64,000 bases of DNA, taken from the NCBI RefSeq assembly GCF_009938225.1, contig NZ_AP019657.1:1364001-1428000 (forward strand), given 5' to 3'. Below are positions 18,235 to 27,500 of the stretch, in pieces. The translations under genes were made by a program, and so were the position numbers. The stretch comes from Vibrio ponticus. GTDB taxonomy: Bacteria; Pseudomonadota; Gammaproteobacteria; Enterobacterales; Vibrionaceae. The notes beneath the pieces are model-generated. The model made no database searches. It was not told where the DNA came from and was given only the letters and a program-made list of their open reading frames with translations. Each line of letters begins with the position of its first letter. Position 1 is the stretch's first letter.

Positions 18235-18246
18235 AGCGTTAACGCT
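18235..18246. promoter_or_regulatory. 12-bp perfect palindrome upstream of the candidate sRNA
   Basis: AGCGTTAACGCT reads the same on both strands and overlaps the TTGACC of the candidate minus-strand promoter by one base. It could be an operator for the candidate sRNA. The binding protein is unknown. Confidence 0.35.
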
Positions 18247-18600
18247 CTAACTGTTTCGCCGTGCATAGTATTGCTATGTGCCCATCGGCTCAATCCAATC
18301 AATGCTCAAAGTATTCTAGTTTTCGTTCAACCGACTCAACGAGCTCATAATCGGCAGAATCACCGCTTTATGCGGGATTCTTTGCGACTTTCAATTCCCA
18401 CCGCTTGAGAGCAATCCGTTTTCGTTTTGAGCTAATTTGAGAATATTACGCGCAGAAATCGCAATGACACTTCCCACTCTGTTTGTTATCTTGATCACAA
18501 AATAATCTGATAAAAATTCTTCATAGCGCGCTGGGCATCGGAGTCGTTAACCAAGCAATAGATGTCGCGGGTGCTTAACAGGACGCATTGCGCAGTAGGC
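18247..18600. other. Intergenic region, no supported gene
   Basis: No convincing gene is present. There is a hairpin at about 18355-18380 (AGAATC-A-CCGC with GCGG-GATTCT) and another near 18263-18281 (GCATAG with CTATG). A 35-codon minus-strand ORF (18495-18602) and a short overlapping frame have plausible composition, but I recognise no product and see no ribosome-binding site. This region presumably also holds the promoter of the AraC gene. Confidence 0.4.
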
Positions 18601-19452
18601 ATGATTTTTCACAAACTCAATTTCGACATTATCAACTTGGAACAGTTTCACAGTAAAAGAGCCTATATTGCCCGAATCTGTGATGCGGCAGGGACGATAA
18701 CAATCAACGGATTAGAGGTTAATAACCTTAAAGATACGCTAATTTTCATTCCGCAAAATGCAACCGTACAATGTCATATCTCCAAGCAAGAGCACAAAGG
18801 GCAATTGGAGTTAATTTCTCTCAATGTCAAAGACAAAGAAAAGCTAAAGACCAAACTACTCAAGGTTGATGGTTCGCTGCTGAGCAGAAAGAAAAAACAG
18901 ACATTAGTTGTAAGCGAAAATGATGAGATACGTGAGATCTTTCTACTCACTAGTGCAATTCAAACGACGCCATTTGATCTACAGACTAAGGTGTTAGCAC
19001 TAAAGCATCATGTCTTCAGTCTGTTGCTGACACTACACATCTATGGTCATGACATTAGTGTCTTGTTTCAACAGCCTCAACATCTAACCACTTCAGAACG
19101 GTTAGCTAAGTTAATTATGGATGCACCACGCGAAAACTGGACGCTCGCTTACGCGGCTAAGCGCCTATTTACCAGTAGTTCGACGCTAAGAAGAAACTTA
19201 GCCAGAGAAGGTAACTCCTTCTCCACTATTTTGACCGATGTTCGCCTGGGAATTGCACTTAATCAACTGACCTTTACTAACCACACTATTTTCAAGGTTG
19301 GTGAACTCAGTGGATTTAATAGCGCTCCTTACTTTTGCACCAGTTTTAAGAAGAAATTTGCTATGACGCCGCAAGAGTTTCGCACTCAATCAAAGAGCAG
19401 TAATACAAGCCTGACTGCTCGCACTTTGCGTCATCCCGTTGCGGTCGCCTAG
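18601..19452 (+). CDS. AraC-family transcriptional regulator
   Basis: This regulator of about 283 residues has a poorly conserved N-terminal sensor half and a clear C-terminal double helix-turn-helix (about 180-280). Motifs include WTLAYAAKRLFTSSSTLRRNL, taken as the first helix-turn-helix, then FKVGELSGFNSAPYFCTSFKKKF and the family ending MTPQEFR. The start is uncertain: ATG 18562 is also in frame but adds 13 unconvincing residues. Neither start has a good ribosome-binding site. The effector and targets are unknown; proximity to syp does not by itself show control of it. Confidence 0.8.
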   Translation: MIFHKLNFDIINLEQFHSKRAYIARICDAAGTITINGLEVNNLKDTLIFIPQNATVQCHISKQEHKGQLELISLNVKDKEKLKTKLLKVDGSLLSRKKKQTLVVSENDEIREIFLLTSAIQTTPFDLQTKVLALKHHVFSLLLTLHIYGHDISVLFQQPQHLTTSERLAKLIMDAPRENWTLAYAAKRLFTSSSTLRRNLAREGNSFSTILTDVRLGIALNQLTFTNHTIFKVGELSGFNSAPYFCTSFKKKFAMTPQEFRTQSKSSNTSLTARTLRHPVAVA

Positions 19453-19470
19453 TCACTTGGTTTGCACTAT

Positions 19471-19932
19471 TTATAGCCAGCGACGCACACGCTGTTTGTA
19501 TGCTAGGTATTGCTCGCCAAATAGTTTCTCCAAAGCCCGCTCTTCTGGCAAAATTTGAAAACGGTTCATATAGAACACGAAGCCTATTGGAAGCAGCAAA
19601 CACACCATGTTTTGCTGCCAATAACCGATACCAAATAATAAAATCAGAAGTGCTAGGTACATTGGGTTGCGGCTATAAGCAAAGATACCAGTATCAACCA
19701 CCGAGCTGGCACTATCGACCTTTACCGGGTTGACCGTGGTCTTTGCTTTGCGAAATTCATTAACGCCAGCAAGACCAATGAACCCCGAAACAAGCACAGA
19801 ACAAGCTAATACCGTCCAAGGAAACGGCAACACAGCCGCGAAACTCTCCAAAGCACCGTCAAATCGCACCATTACCACGATAAAAATGATAAATAGTGCG
19901 ACTGGTGGAATTTTCCTTTCCAATACTTCCAT
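19471..19932 (-). CDS. Isoprenylcysteine carboxyl methyltransferase-like membrane protein
   Basis: This 153-residue protein has three or four membrane helices (about 10-25, 35-55, 90-125). It carries the ICMT/PEMT family signatures YSRNPMYLALLI and, near the end, EERALEKLFGEQYLAYKQRV. Bacterial members are small methyltransferase-like proteins of mostly unknown substrate. It starts at the last base of the upstream dehydrogenase gene, so the two may be co-transcribed. Confidence 0.75.
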   Translation of the reverse strand: MEVLERKIPPVALFIIFIVVMVRFDGALESFAAVLPFPWTVLACSVLVSGFIGLAGVNEFRKAKTTVNPVKVDSASSVVDTGIFAYSRNPMYLALLILLFGIGYWQQNMVCLLLPIGFVFYMNRFQILPEERALEKLFGEQYLAYKQRVRRWL

Positions 19933-22900
19933 TAAATAATCTCTAGTAATGCTTGCAGTGGATGCTTAGTTTTCACATGCTCAAAACGCTTCACCTGACT
20001 GCGGCATGAATAGCCCGTTACCAAACAGCGCTCAGCAGGCAATTCTTCTAAGCGAGGTTTCCAACTCAAGCCATAAATATCTTTCGACATCTCAAGTTTG
20101 TCGACCTCATGACCAAAGGTCCCTGCCATACCACAACAGCCAACAGGCACGGTATTTAGCTTAGCGCCAAAATGAGTAAAGATCGCGCCCCACTCTTTTT
20201 CAGCATTCGGTAGCTTGGTTTTTTCGGTACAGTGTGCCAGTAGATGCCATGACTCACCTTTTGCTTCACTTGACTCAAACTCGTTAAGTCTTGGTAGCAA
20301 CCACTCATGCACCGTCAAGACATCAAATTCACCGCGCTTATCACCAAGAATTTCCGTGTATTCATCTCGATAACAGAGAACTAGCGCAGGATCGACCCCC
20401 ACCATAGGAATGGTGAGATCAGCGACTTGCTCAAGGAACATTGCGGTACTCTTGGCGTTTTTAGCGAACTGCGCCAAGAAGCCTTTAATATGCTGCGCTT
20501 TGCCATTCGGTTTAAATGGCAGTAACACTGGGGTTTTACCGAGCTTGATAATCAGTTTAACGAAATCATCTACAACCTCAGCATCGTAGTACGACGTAAA
20601 TGGGTCTTGCACAATCAGCACATGATTTGCTTTCTCTTCGCTCGACATCGCGGCTAAAGCCTGCATATCAAACGGCTTAAGCTGCTTCACTCGTTTGTCT
20701 AGTGTCGGTACCGACAACAACGGAGCATCAACGTAACCCACCGTTGATGCGGTCAAACTTTGCACCCATTTTTGCTTTAATACCCCATTCACTAACGTTG
20801 GCGCTTTCGCCATCATTGGCAACATAGTTTCAATGTTAGCGACTAAATAATCTTTAGCTGGACGCTGATAACGACTGTAGTAGATATTCAAAAAGCGCGA
20901 CCTAAAACTTGGTACGTCGACTTTAATAGGACATTGGCTCGCACACGCTTTACACGCTAAACAGCCATTCATCGCTTCATACACTTCATGAGAGAAATCG
21001 TAATGGTGACGCTTGTTAAAGCTATTGCGCACACGGTCGAGCATTGTTTTGACCGACGCCGTTTTAAGAGCTTGCTGCTCCAAATCGAGAATGTCGATCC
21101 CTTGCTCGGTTAATTGACGCAGCCACTCTCTGACTAATCCCGCACGTCCTTTTGGTGAATGACGACGATCTGCGGTGACCTTCATTGAAGGACACATTGG
21201 CGAGGCTGTATCGTAGTTAAAACATAAGCCATTACCGTTACATTCCATCGCTTGCTTAAAGCTATCACGCACTTCAACGTTAATCTGGCGATCATAGAAG
21301 CCGCGTTTGGTATCAGTAACTTTAACCAGTTCGTCACCGCTCTCCAGTGGTGTACAAATCTTACCTGGATTCATTTTGTTATGCGGGTCGAACGCCGATT
21401 TCACACGGCGAAGCTCGGTAAAGAGCTCTTCACCAAAAAATTCTGGACCATATTCAGAGCGGAAGCCTTTACCGTGTTCACCCCACATCAGACCACCATA
21501 TTTAGCCACCAGCTTGACCACCTCATCAGAGATCTCATGCATCATGCGCTCTTGATGAGGATCGCAAAGATCCAGTGTTGGTCGCACATGCAACACACCC
21601 GCATCAACGTGACCAAACATACCGTATTGCAATTGCTTGGCATCTAACAACTGACGAAACTCAACAATAAAGTCAGCTAGGTTCTCTGGTGGTACGCAGG
21701 TATCTTCAGCGAACGCGACAGGCTTAGCGCGACCTTTTGCAGCACCTAGTAACCCGACTGCTTTTTTACGCATGTTGTAGATTTTTCCAATGCTGGCAAC
21801 ATCACTGCATACTTGGTAGCCAATAATGCCCGCTTCTTCTGCTTCAAGCATTTGCTCCAATCGAGCAGTCAGCATCGTGACTTGTTGCTCGACTTCTTGA
21901 ACATCTTGCCCAGCAAACTCAACCATGTTGATTCCCAGCATCTCTTTGCCCGGAACATCTGTCAGCAGGTCACTCACGGTGTGCCAAACTATGTCTTCTT
22001 TGGCAAGATTAAGAACCTTTGAATCGACGGTTTCCACTGACAATGCGTTGGCTTCGACCATAAAGGGAGCATTACGCAATGCCGAGTCAAAACTGTTGTA
22101 CTTAACATTAACGAGGGTACGCGCTTTAGGGATTTTAGTCAGGTTAAGCTTTGCTTCAGTGATAAACGCCAATGAGCCTTCCGCGCCACACAGCACTCGA
22201 GTTAAGTGAAAGCTATTGTCTTGTTCATTAATGGCATTTTTAAGATCGTAACCCGTCAAAAAGCGGTTTAGCGGAGGGAATTTATCGGTAATTTGTTGGC
22301 GCTTATCACGACAAACCTGCTCGGTAACCTGCAATGCCGTCGCTGCGTAAGTACCTTCATCAGGCGTACCATGAGAAAGATCCGACTCTAATACTGAACC
22401 ATCGGCAAACACCGCTTGAAGAGACAAAACATGATCGGAAGTCTTGCCGTACTTCAATGAACCTTGTCCTGAAGCGTCAGTATTAATCATGCCGCCCAAA
22501 GTCGCGCGGTTACTGGTAGAAAGATCGGGAGAAAAGAAATAGCCATACGGACGCACCGCATCATTGAGTTGGTCTTTGACCACGCCAGTTTGGACGCGAA
22601 CCCACCCTTCTTGCTCATTAATCTCAAGCACTTGGTTCATATGACGAGAAAGGTCAACAACCACACCTTGCGTCAGCGACTGACCATTAGTACCAGTGCC
22701 GCCGCCACGTGGTGAAAACTTCACTCGTTCGTAAATTGGTTTAACCGCTATTTTACCGATCAGCGATACATCATGAGTATCGCGCGGATGCACGACCGCT
22801 TGTGGTAGTTGTTGATAAACACTGTTGTCTGTTGCAACAGCCAGTCGGCTTGAGTATTGAGTTTCGATATCGCCAGTAAAACCCGCTTTTTTCAGTTCGT

Positions 22901-22958
22901 CTAAGAAACTGAGTACTACGTGATCGATATCTTGATGAGAGTGAAGTCTTGGTAACAT
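19932..22958 (-). CDS. ydiJ: YdiJ-type FAD/Fe-S D-2-hydroxyglutarate dehydrogenase
   Basis: This 1008-residue flavoprotein is close to the size of E. coli YdiJ, which oxidises D-2-hydroxyglutarate to 2-oxoglutarate. The FAD-binding (PCMH) domain lies at about 45-270 with SPRGGGTGTNGQSL. The FAD-oxidase C-terminal domain is at about 270-560 with GHVDAGVLHVRP. The 4Fe-4S-type motif CLACKACASQCPIKVDVP lies near 665-685, and the terminal cysteine-rich domain carries GCCGMAGTFG. The member is complete. D-lactate dehydrogenase (Dld-type) is the main alternative, but the fused architecture favours YdiJ. Confidence 0.85.
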   Translation of the reverse strand: MLPRLHSHQDIDHVVLSFLDELKKAGFTGDIETQYSSRLAVATDNSVYQQLPQAVVHPRDTHDVSLIGKIAVKPIYERVKFSPRGGGTGTNGQSLTQGVVVDLSRHMNQVLEINEQEGWVRVQTGVVKDQLNDAVRPYGYFFSPDLSTSNRATLGGMINTDASGQGSLKYGKTSDHVLSLQAVFADGSVLESDLSHGTPDEGTYAATALQVTEQVCRDKRQQITDKFPPLNRFLTGYDLKNAINEQDNSFHLTRVLCGAEGSLAFITEAKLNLTKIPKARTLVNVKYNSFDSALRNAPFMVEANALSVETVDSKVLNLAKEDIVWHTVSDLLTDVPGKEMLGINMVEFAGQDVQEVEQQVTMLTARLEQMLEAEEAGIIGYQVCSDVASIGKIYNMRKKAVGLLGAAKGRAKPVAFAEDTCVPPENLADFIVEFRQLLDAKQLQYGMFGHVDAGVLHVRPTLDLCDPHQERMMHEISDEVVKLVAKYGGLMWGEHGKGFRSEYGPEFFGEELFTELRRVKSAFDPHNKMNPGKICTPLESGDELVKVTDTKRGFYDRQINVEVRDSFKQAMECNGNGLCFNYDTASPMCPSMKVTADRRHSPKGRAGLVREWLRQLTEQGIDILDLEQQALKTASVKTMLDRVRNSFNKRHHYDFSHEVYEAMNGCLACKACASQCPIKVDVPSFRSRFLNIYYSRYQRPAKDYLVANIETMLPMMAKAPTLVNGVLKQKWVQSLTASTVGYVDAPLLSVPTLDKRVKQLKPFDMQALAAMSSEEKANHVLIVQDPFTSYYDAEVVDDFVKLIIKLGKTPVLLPFKPNGKAQHIKGFLAQFAKNAKSTAMFLEQVADLTIPMVGVDPALVLCYRDEYTEILGDKRGEFDVLTVHEWLLPRLNEFESSEAKGESWHLLAHCTEKTKLPNAEKEWGAIFTHFGAKLNTVPVGCCGMAGTFGHEVDKLEMSKDIYGLSWKPRLEELPAERCLVTGYSCRSQVKRFEHVKTKHPLQALLEII

Positions 22959-23375
22959 TGCGTCCTGCCCCTACGGCACTGATCCAATCAGCTTTGGGTT
23001 ACTTTAGCCATCGATCAATCATCCGTGTGCGTTGCATACCATTTACACTACCGTTAAGGGTTCTGTTGAACAGCCCAAAAGCTATTACCAAAGAATCCTT
23101 CTATGTAATTTTCAGCGCAAACTCACACTAACAAATTAAAGCGATGGGTATTATTCTTTTGATTTTCGTCACTTTACAACATTTAAAAGCGTGATCAAAA
23201 TAGAATTACAGTGCCAAAATAGAAATTATGGTGTTTACCTTAACCAACCGTTTGTTCGCTTAAGAACTAAGTAACAATGCCCTAACCGCGTCGACCATTT
23301 TTGTGAAAGCTGCCTCAAAATTGAGTGCCATTTATTGCGGTTAGTAGAATCTTTAGCAGCGTTAGAATAGAGCCA
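22959..23375. other. Divergent promoter region
   Basis: This 417-bp gap separates divergent genes and contains no convincing ORF. A plausible sigma-70 promoter for the right-hand gene is TTGAGT (23321-23326) and TAGAAT (23345-23350) with an 18-bp spacer. I see no clear operator. Confidence 0.4.
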
Positions 23376-24056
23376 ATGAAAAAGAACAAGATAGTAACAA
23401 CAGAAGATATTCTTCTTAAACTGTGTCAGTCCGTATCAGGCGTACTTAGCTCAGCAACCGACTCTAATGTTTCATACTCAGCTATGGTGCAGAAGATCAA
23501 CAAAACCAGTTTAAAGCCTGATTTTGGTTGCTTTGTACTATTTGATGGCGGCTTTTCGGGTTTAGTGGTGATTAACTTCACAGCCAAAGCTGCGCTGGAG
23601 CTCTATACCAAATACATGCAACACATGGGCATCCCACCAGAAGAATTGGCAATAACTCATACTTCTGACGAAGTGGGTGACGTGCTGGGCGAACTCATGA
23701 ACCAACTTGTTGGTGATTTTACCAACAAGATCCGTAAAGAACTGCAAACCCACATTACCCAAAACCAACCAAAAATGTTGTCGCTTAACAAGCAGGTCAT
23801 TTTGTCGGTTGACACTAACCTAGATCGCCCGCAAGCACGTCGCGTGACTTTCTCGACTGAAAACCACAACATCTTCTACCTTGAACTGGCGATGGATAAA
23901 ACCGAATTTATCCAATTGGAAGAGTTTGAAGTAGCAGAAGACGAAAGCCCAGATGACATTCTTGAAAAAACGCGCCAAGAAATGTTAGAGAAAGAGAAAA
24001 AATCACAAGGCGGTAACTCAGAAGCCGACGACTTACTTAGTGAACTGGGTTTATAA
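23376..24056 (+). CDS. DUF3334 family protein, CheX-like
   Basis: This soluble protein of about 226 residues resembles the DUF3334 family common in Vibrio and Shewanella, which is distantly related to the chemotaxis phosphatase CheX. The segment SDEVGDVLGELMNQLVGDFTNKI corresponds, in part, to the E-x2-N phosphatase helix region of CheX (EVGDVLGELMNQ). The last 40 residues are acidic and probably disordered. I chose ATG 23376 because the longer upstream frame overlaps the apparent promoter. A direct chemotaxis role is inference only. Confidence 0.75.
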   Translation: MKKNKIVTTEDILLKLCQSVSGVLSSATDSNVSYSAMVQKINKTSLKPDFGCFVLFDGGFSGLVVINFTAKAALELYTKYMQHMGIPPEELAITHTSDEVGDVLGELMNQLVGDFTNKIRKELQTHITQNQPKMLSLNKQVILSVDTNLDRPQARRVTFSTENHNIFYLELAMDKTEFIQLEEFEVAEDESPDDILEKTRQEMLEKEKKSQGGNSEADDLLSELGL

Positions 24057-24079
24057 CCTCTAACCACGCTCAATCATGA

Positions 24080-24107
24080 AGGCTCCTAACTTTTGGGAGC
24101 CTCAATT
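24080..24107 (+). terminator. Probable intrinsic terminator
   Basis: A 7-bp stem AGGCTCC/GGAGCCT with a 9-base loop is followed by CAATTTAT, a weak U-tract. It lies 24 bases after the DUF3334 gene. Confidence 0.55.
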
Positions 24108-24231
24108 TATCTCCCTTACCCACCCTAAAAAATGAATTTCTGCTGCAATTGGGAGTATAAAGTTGCGACCGATGTCCATAACACGCTAAAATAGCCGACT
24201 TTGTTAATTTTAATGAGTTTTGTCGCTGTCA

Positions 24232-24915
24232 ATGGATAAACAAAAAGCCCTTAAAAAGATTGCTAAGTGTCTCGAACTTGGTAACTCAGCCAACGTCAAT
24301 GAAGCTGCGAATGCGATTAAAATGGCGCATCGCCTTATGCTCAAATACGGCTTGGATAAGGATGATATTGAGTTTATCAAGATGGGCAAAACCCAATCGA
24401 CTCACCTTCTACCATCTAACATCAGCTCTACCCTACTACGCATTATCCGTGGTATTAACACGCGCTTTGGTGTCGAAGCCGTGTTGCTTAACCATAAAGG
24501 TCTTAAGCGCGTAGAGTTTATTGGTGAAGCCGACCGCGCTATCTTTGCCGCTTTTGCTTTTGATATCGTCTACCGTGAACTGAATGAACATACTGGCAAA
24601 TTCCGCAATAGTTTTGCAGGCTCTGGTACTTCTTCAATGGAAGTTAACCGCCGAGTCAATTCATTCGTTTCTGGTTGGGTCGAAGGCGCATTAGAAAAGC
24701 TGCCGATTATTTCGCCAGATGAAGAGTCAGCCAATAAAATTGAAGATTACATCGATAAAGAGTTTAAAAATATCGACCGTGAAACCTTCAAACAGCAACT
24801 TCGCGAAGCGATGAAAAATTTAACCGACGACTATGAAGTCGGTTTAAAGAAGGGTCGTACCCTATCAGTTAGTCGCCCAATTGATGGTGCTCAAGCACCA
24901 AAACTACTGCGCTAA
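24232..24915 (+). CDS. DUF2786 domain-containing protein
   Basis: This 227-residue protein starts with the DUF2786 signature (ALKKIAKCLELGNSANVNEA, then IKMAHRLMLKYGLD). A central region follows that carries EFIGEADRAIFAAFAFDIVYREL, in line with phage-derived and chromosomal DUF2786 proteins. Its function is not established. The ATG at 24232 is preferred over the TTG at 24220. It is a single-gene unit between two unrelated genes. Confidence 0.75.
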   Translation: MDKQKALKKIAKCLELGNSANVNEAANAIKMAHRLMLKYGLDKDDIEFIKMGKTQSTHLLPSNISSTLLRIIRGINTRFGVEAVLLNHKGLKRVEFIGEADRAIFAAFAFDIVYRELNEHTGKFRNSFAGSGTSSMEVNRRVNSFVSGWVEGALEKLPIISPDEESANKIEDYIDKEFKNIDRETFKQQLREAMKNLTDDYEVGLKKGRTLSVSRPIDGAQAPKLLR

Positions 24916-25188
24916 TTCTCCAATTCCTCACAAATAGCAGACTGCTTATGTCTGCTAGTTGTTGATTTTTGCTGTGTAAATGAACGCTTCATTCAGTACT
25001 TGTTAATCTTGTGTCAATTATAGTGATACGAGTTTGACATAAGGTATGCCATGGGGTTTATTGGCACCCATCAATTTTCTGTATGTATAACCAAGAGTTT
25101 AAACTTTCATCTTCTTAGCCACTTAGTGAGCAGGATTAAAGTTTAAGGGACTTGAAATATTAAACACTTTCACATGGAGAGATTTTCT

Positions 25189-25857
25189 GTGAAAAAACTT
25201 ACTCTAGCGCTTGCTCTTACAGTAGCTCTAACTGGCTGTCAGGCAACTCAACGTCAAAACGCAACCACTGGCGAATCAGAAACAAACTCAACAACTAAAG
25301 GCGCTCTAATCGGTGCTATCGCAGGTGTTGCTGTTGGTCTAGCAACTGGTGATAACGCAAAAGAACGTCGTAAAAACGCACTGATTGGTGCGGCAGGCGG
25401 CGCAGCTATCGGTGGTGGCGCGGGTTACTACTTTGACCAACAAGAAGCAGCACTGCGTAAACAACTGCTGGATTCTGGTGTACAAGTTGAGCGTGTGGGT
25501 GAAAACCAACTACTACTACGCCTAGAGAATGGCATTGGTTTCCAATCTAGCTCTTACCAACTAGATCCAACCATTCACCGCACCCTAAGTGGCGTTGCGC
25601 GTATTCTGGTTGAATACCCAGATACTAGCCTAGTGATTGAAGGTCACACTGATAGCACGGGTAACGAGTCAATGAACCAAACACTATCAGAGCGCCGTGC
25701 AGAAGCCGTTCGTAACTACCTAGTACAACAAGGTGTTGCTCCAGGTCGCGCGATTTCTCGTGGCTACGGTGAGCGTTTCCCACTATGTTCAAACGACACG
25801 ACTGCGGGTCGTGCATGTAACCGCCGCGTTGAGATTCAGATCCTACCGCTGAAATAA
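25189..25857 (+). CDS. OmpA-family outer-membrane lipoprotein with glycine zipper
   Basis: A lipoprotein signal peptide ends in the lipobox LTGC (Cys about residue 17). A glycine-zipper membrane segment follows (about 38-85, GALIGAIAGVAVGLATG and AAGGAAIGGGAGYYF). The C-terminal OmpA domain (about 110-222) contains the peptidoglycan-binding core IEGHTDSTGNESMNQTLSERR. The start is GTG at 25189, because GGAGA lies 8 bases before it; the upstream ATG at 25174 overlaps that site. It probably links the outer membrane to peptidoglycan. A strong terminator follows. Confidence 0.85.
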   Translation: MKKLTLALALTVALTGCQATQRQNATTGESETNSTTKGALIGAIAGVAVGLATGDNAKERRKNALIGAAGGAAIGGGAGYYFDQQEAALRKQLLDSGVQVERVGENQLLLRLENGIGFQSSSYQLDPTIHRTLSGVARILVEYPDTSLVIEGHTDSTGNESMNQTLSERRAEAVRNYLVQQGVAPGRAISRGYGERFPLCSNDTTAGRACNRRVEIQILPLK

Positions 25858-25882
25858 TCAACGTCTTTCGATCGCTAATATC

Positions 25883-25910
25883 AACAAGGAGGCTGCAGCC
25901 TCCTTGTTTT
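25883..25910. terminator. Strong intrinsic terminator
   Basis: The perfect palindrome with arms AACAAGGAGGCTG and CAGCCTCCTTGTT is followed by TTT, 26 bases after the OmpA lipoprotein stop codon. Confidence 0.85.
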
Positions 25911-25997
25911 ACCCTCTTATCTCATTTCATAGTCAAGTAATTTCATTATTAATTCGGTATACTTAGCCCTTCACTTTTTACTCGTTAGGCATTACGG

Positions 25998-27035
25998 ATG
26001 ATGAGATTAATCACCACGCTTATTTTTTGTTTTTCATCATTCAGTTACGCAAACGCCAATCAAGCCACATTTGCAGAACAACTATCGCAAGCTAAATTAA
26101 ATAACCCACGCGCTCAATATCAAGTTTCTCAAGCATTTTTGTCTGGCGATGGTGTCAAACAGTCTCAGCAAGAGGCGTTTTACTGGTTAGAACAAGCGGC
26201 GCTCAACGACTACAAACTCGCCCAATATGACTTAGTTGAGCAATACCTAACAGGTGGTCTGATTGAACCCGATTTAAACAACGCTATCTATTGGCTGACT
26301 AAATTAGCCATTGCTGGCGATGATAAGGCGCAATTTGAGCTTGGACAGCTTTATGAAAAACGCGCCGAAGTCGTCGATACGCATCTGCAAGCCAAACTTT
26401 GGTACCAAATAGCGGCGGAAACAAACCCTGATGCAGAACAAGCCTACGCACAACTTCTTGAGCAGGAGTTTAATCAGCGTCGAGCAAAGCAAATAGCGAA
26501 ATTGCAACAGCTTGATGCTGAAAGTACTCCTAGCAAACAAAGTGACTGGGTAACTGACACTCTCGACAGTAATACTTGGGCCCTTGCGGGTCTAGGGCTG
26601 GTACTGAGTGCCGGATCATTGGGCTGGTTACGCCATCGGGGCAAACAGAGAAAGCAACACGATTCCAATGCGAGCCGTGCATCCCTACTCGAATTAAGTA
26701 GTGCGGAAAACCACAAGCTCAAAACTCAACTCAATAAGCAAGATGCGGCTTTGAAAAAGCAAAGACAGCAAATTGAACTGTTATATTCAGAGCTCAAAAA
26801 GCAGCAAAATAATACCAATCAAACCAGAGGCGTTGAAAGCTCAGCAAATTCACCACTCGCACTTGCCTGCGCGATGTTTGGCTTTAGCCAAGATAACATT
26901 CCTGATGTCGTGAAAATAAAGCAACGTTACAAGCAGCTTTGTAAAATCTATCATCCCGACCTAAAAGGTAGTGACGAAGAAATGAAACGTCTCAATCACG
27001 CTCTAAAAGTGATCCTAGCGCAGCATAAAAAATAA
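25998..27035 (+). CDS. Sel1-repeat and J-domain protein
   Basis: This 345-residue protein has an N-terminal signal peptide (about 1-20) and three Sel1-like repeats (about 30-155; e.g. AQYQVSQAFLSGDGVKQ, AQFELGQLYEKRA). One membrane helix follows at about 190-210, then a coiled coil rich in K and Q. A C-terminal J-domain-like segment contains the HPD motif in CKIYHPDLKG. This implies a periplasmic repeat domain and a cytosolic DnaK-interacting tail, if the signal sequence acts as an anchor. The client and role are unknown. Confidence 0.75.
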   Translation: MMRLITTLIFCFSSFSYANANQATFAEQLSQAKLNNPRAQYQVSQAFLSGDGVKQSQQEAFYWLEQAALNDYKLAQYDLVEQYLTGGLIEPDLNNAIYWLTKLAIAGDDKAQFELGQLYEKRAEVVDTHLQAKLWYQIAAETNPDAEQAYAQLLEQEFNQRRAKQIAKLQQLDAESTPSKQSDWVTDTLDSNTWALAGLGLVLSAGSLGWLRHRGKQRKQHDSNASRASLLELSSAENHKLKTQLNKQDAALKKQRQQIELLYSELKKQQNNTNQTRGVESSANSPLALACAMFGFSQDNIPDVVKIKQRYKQLCKIYHPDLKGSDEEMKRLNHALKVILAQHKK

Positions 27036-27216
27036 GTTAACATCATGTTACACTTTTATATCTAAACTAGACACAGTCGGCTATAAACCATACAAACAGT
27101 AAGCTGCGCAATCGATCTCTTTCTTGTTTCTCGTAACAAACAGTTAACGTCAAATAACTATATGTGTCATAATGCACTCCAACAATAACCCTTGGTGATA
27201 ACGGTAGGAGCGTTAC

Positions 27217-27402
27217 ATGTTCACAATTGAAGGAATTTGCGACTGGTGTAAGAAACCAAGCCTGCTAACCAAACACGAATATATTGATGGCTTATGCCAC
27301 CACTCTTGCAAAGAGTGTTTTGACTTTGCCGCGATGGATGTGCGTGAATTTAATATCGGTGAAATCGAGCAGAGAGAGCGACAATCGCAACTCATGCGCT
27401 GA
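27217..27402 (+). CDS. Small cysteine-rich protein, zinc-ribbon-like
   Basis: This 61-residue protein has CDWC near the N-terminus (9-12) and a later HHSCKEC (28-34), giving two CxxC pairs plus histidines that could bind zinc. The ATG follows GGAG at 27208. The length and composition suggest a genuine small regulatory or structural protein, but I recognise no named family. It is followed by a bidirectional terminator. Confidence 0.6.
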   Translation: MFTIEGICDWCKKPSLLTKHEYIDGLCHHSCKECFDFAAMDVREFNIGEIEQRERQSQLMR

Positions 27403-27470
27403 AAGCATAACGATATTGCTGCATCTAAAGGCTAATTCGTGATAGCCACTTGTAACCAAGGACGACATTT

Positions 27471-27500
27471 AAAACCGCCTACTCAATTAGGCGGTTTTTG
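27471..27500. terminator. Bidirectional intrinsic terminator
   Basis: An 11-bp stem AAAACCGCCTA/TAGGCGGTTTT (27471-27481 with 27488-27498) carries runs of A and T on both sides. It separates the small zinc-ribbon gene from the convergent tyrosine-catabolic operon. The last codons and stop of maiA lie within the hairpin. Confidence 0.85.

Noticed and set aside
21252..21647. Plus-strand ORF of 131 codons opposite the YdiJ-type gene
   Set aside because: It is antisense to a conserved flavoprotein and its composition does not look like a real protein.
24220..24231. TTG start of the DUF2786 gene
   Set aside because: ATG 24232 is in frame and begins exactly at the conserved domain; the TTG adds four residues without support.
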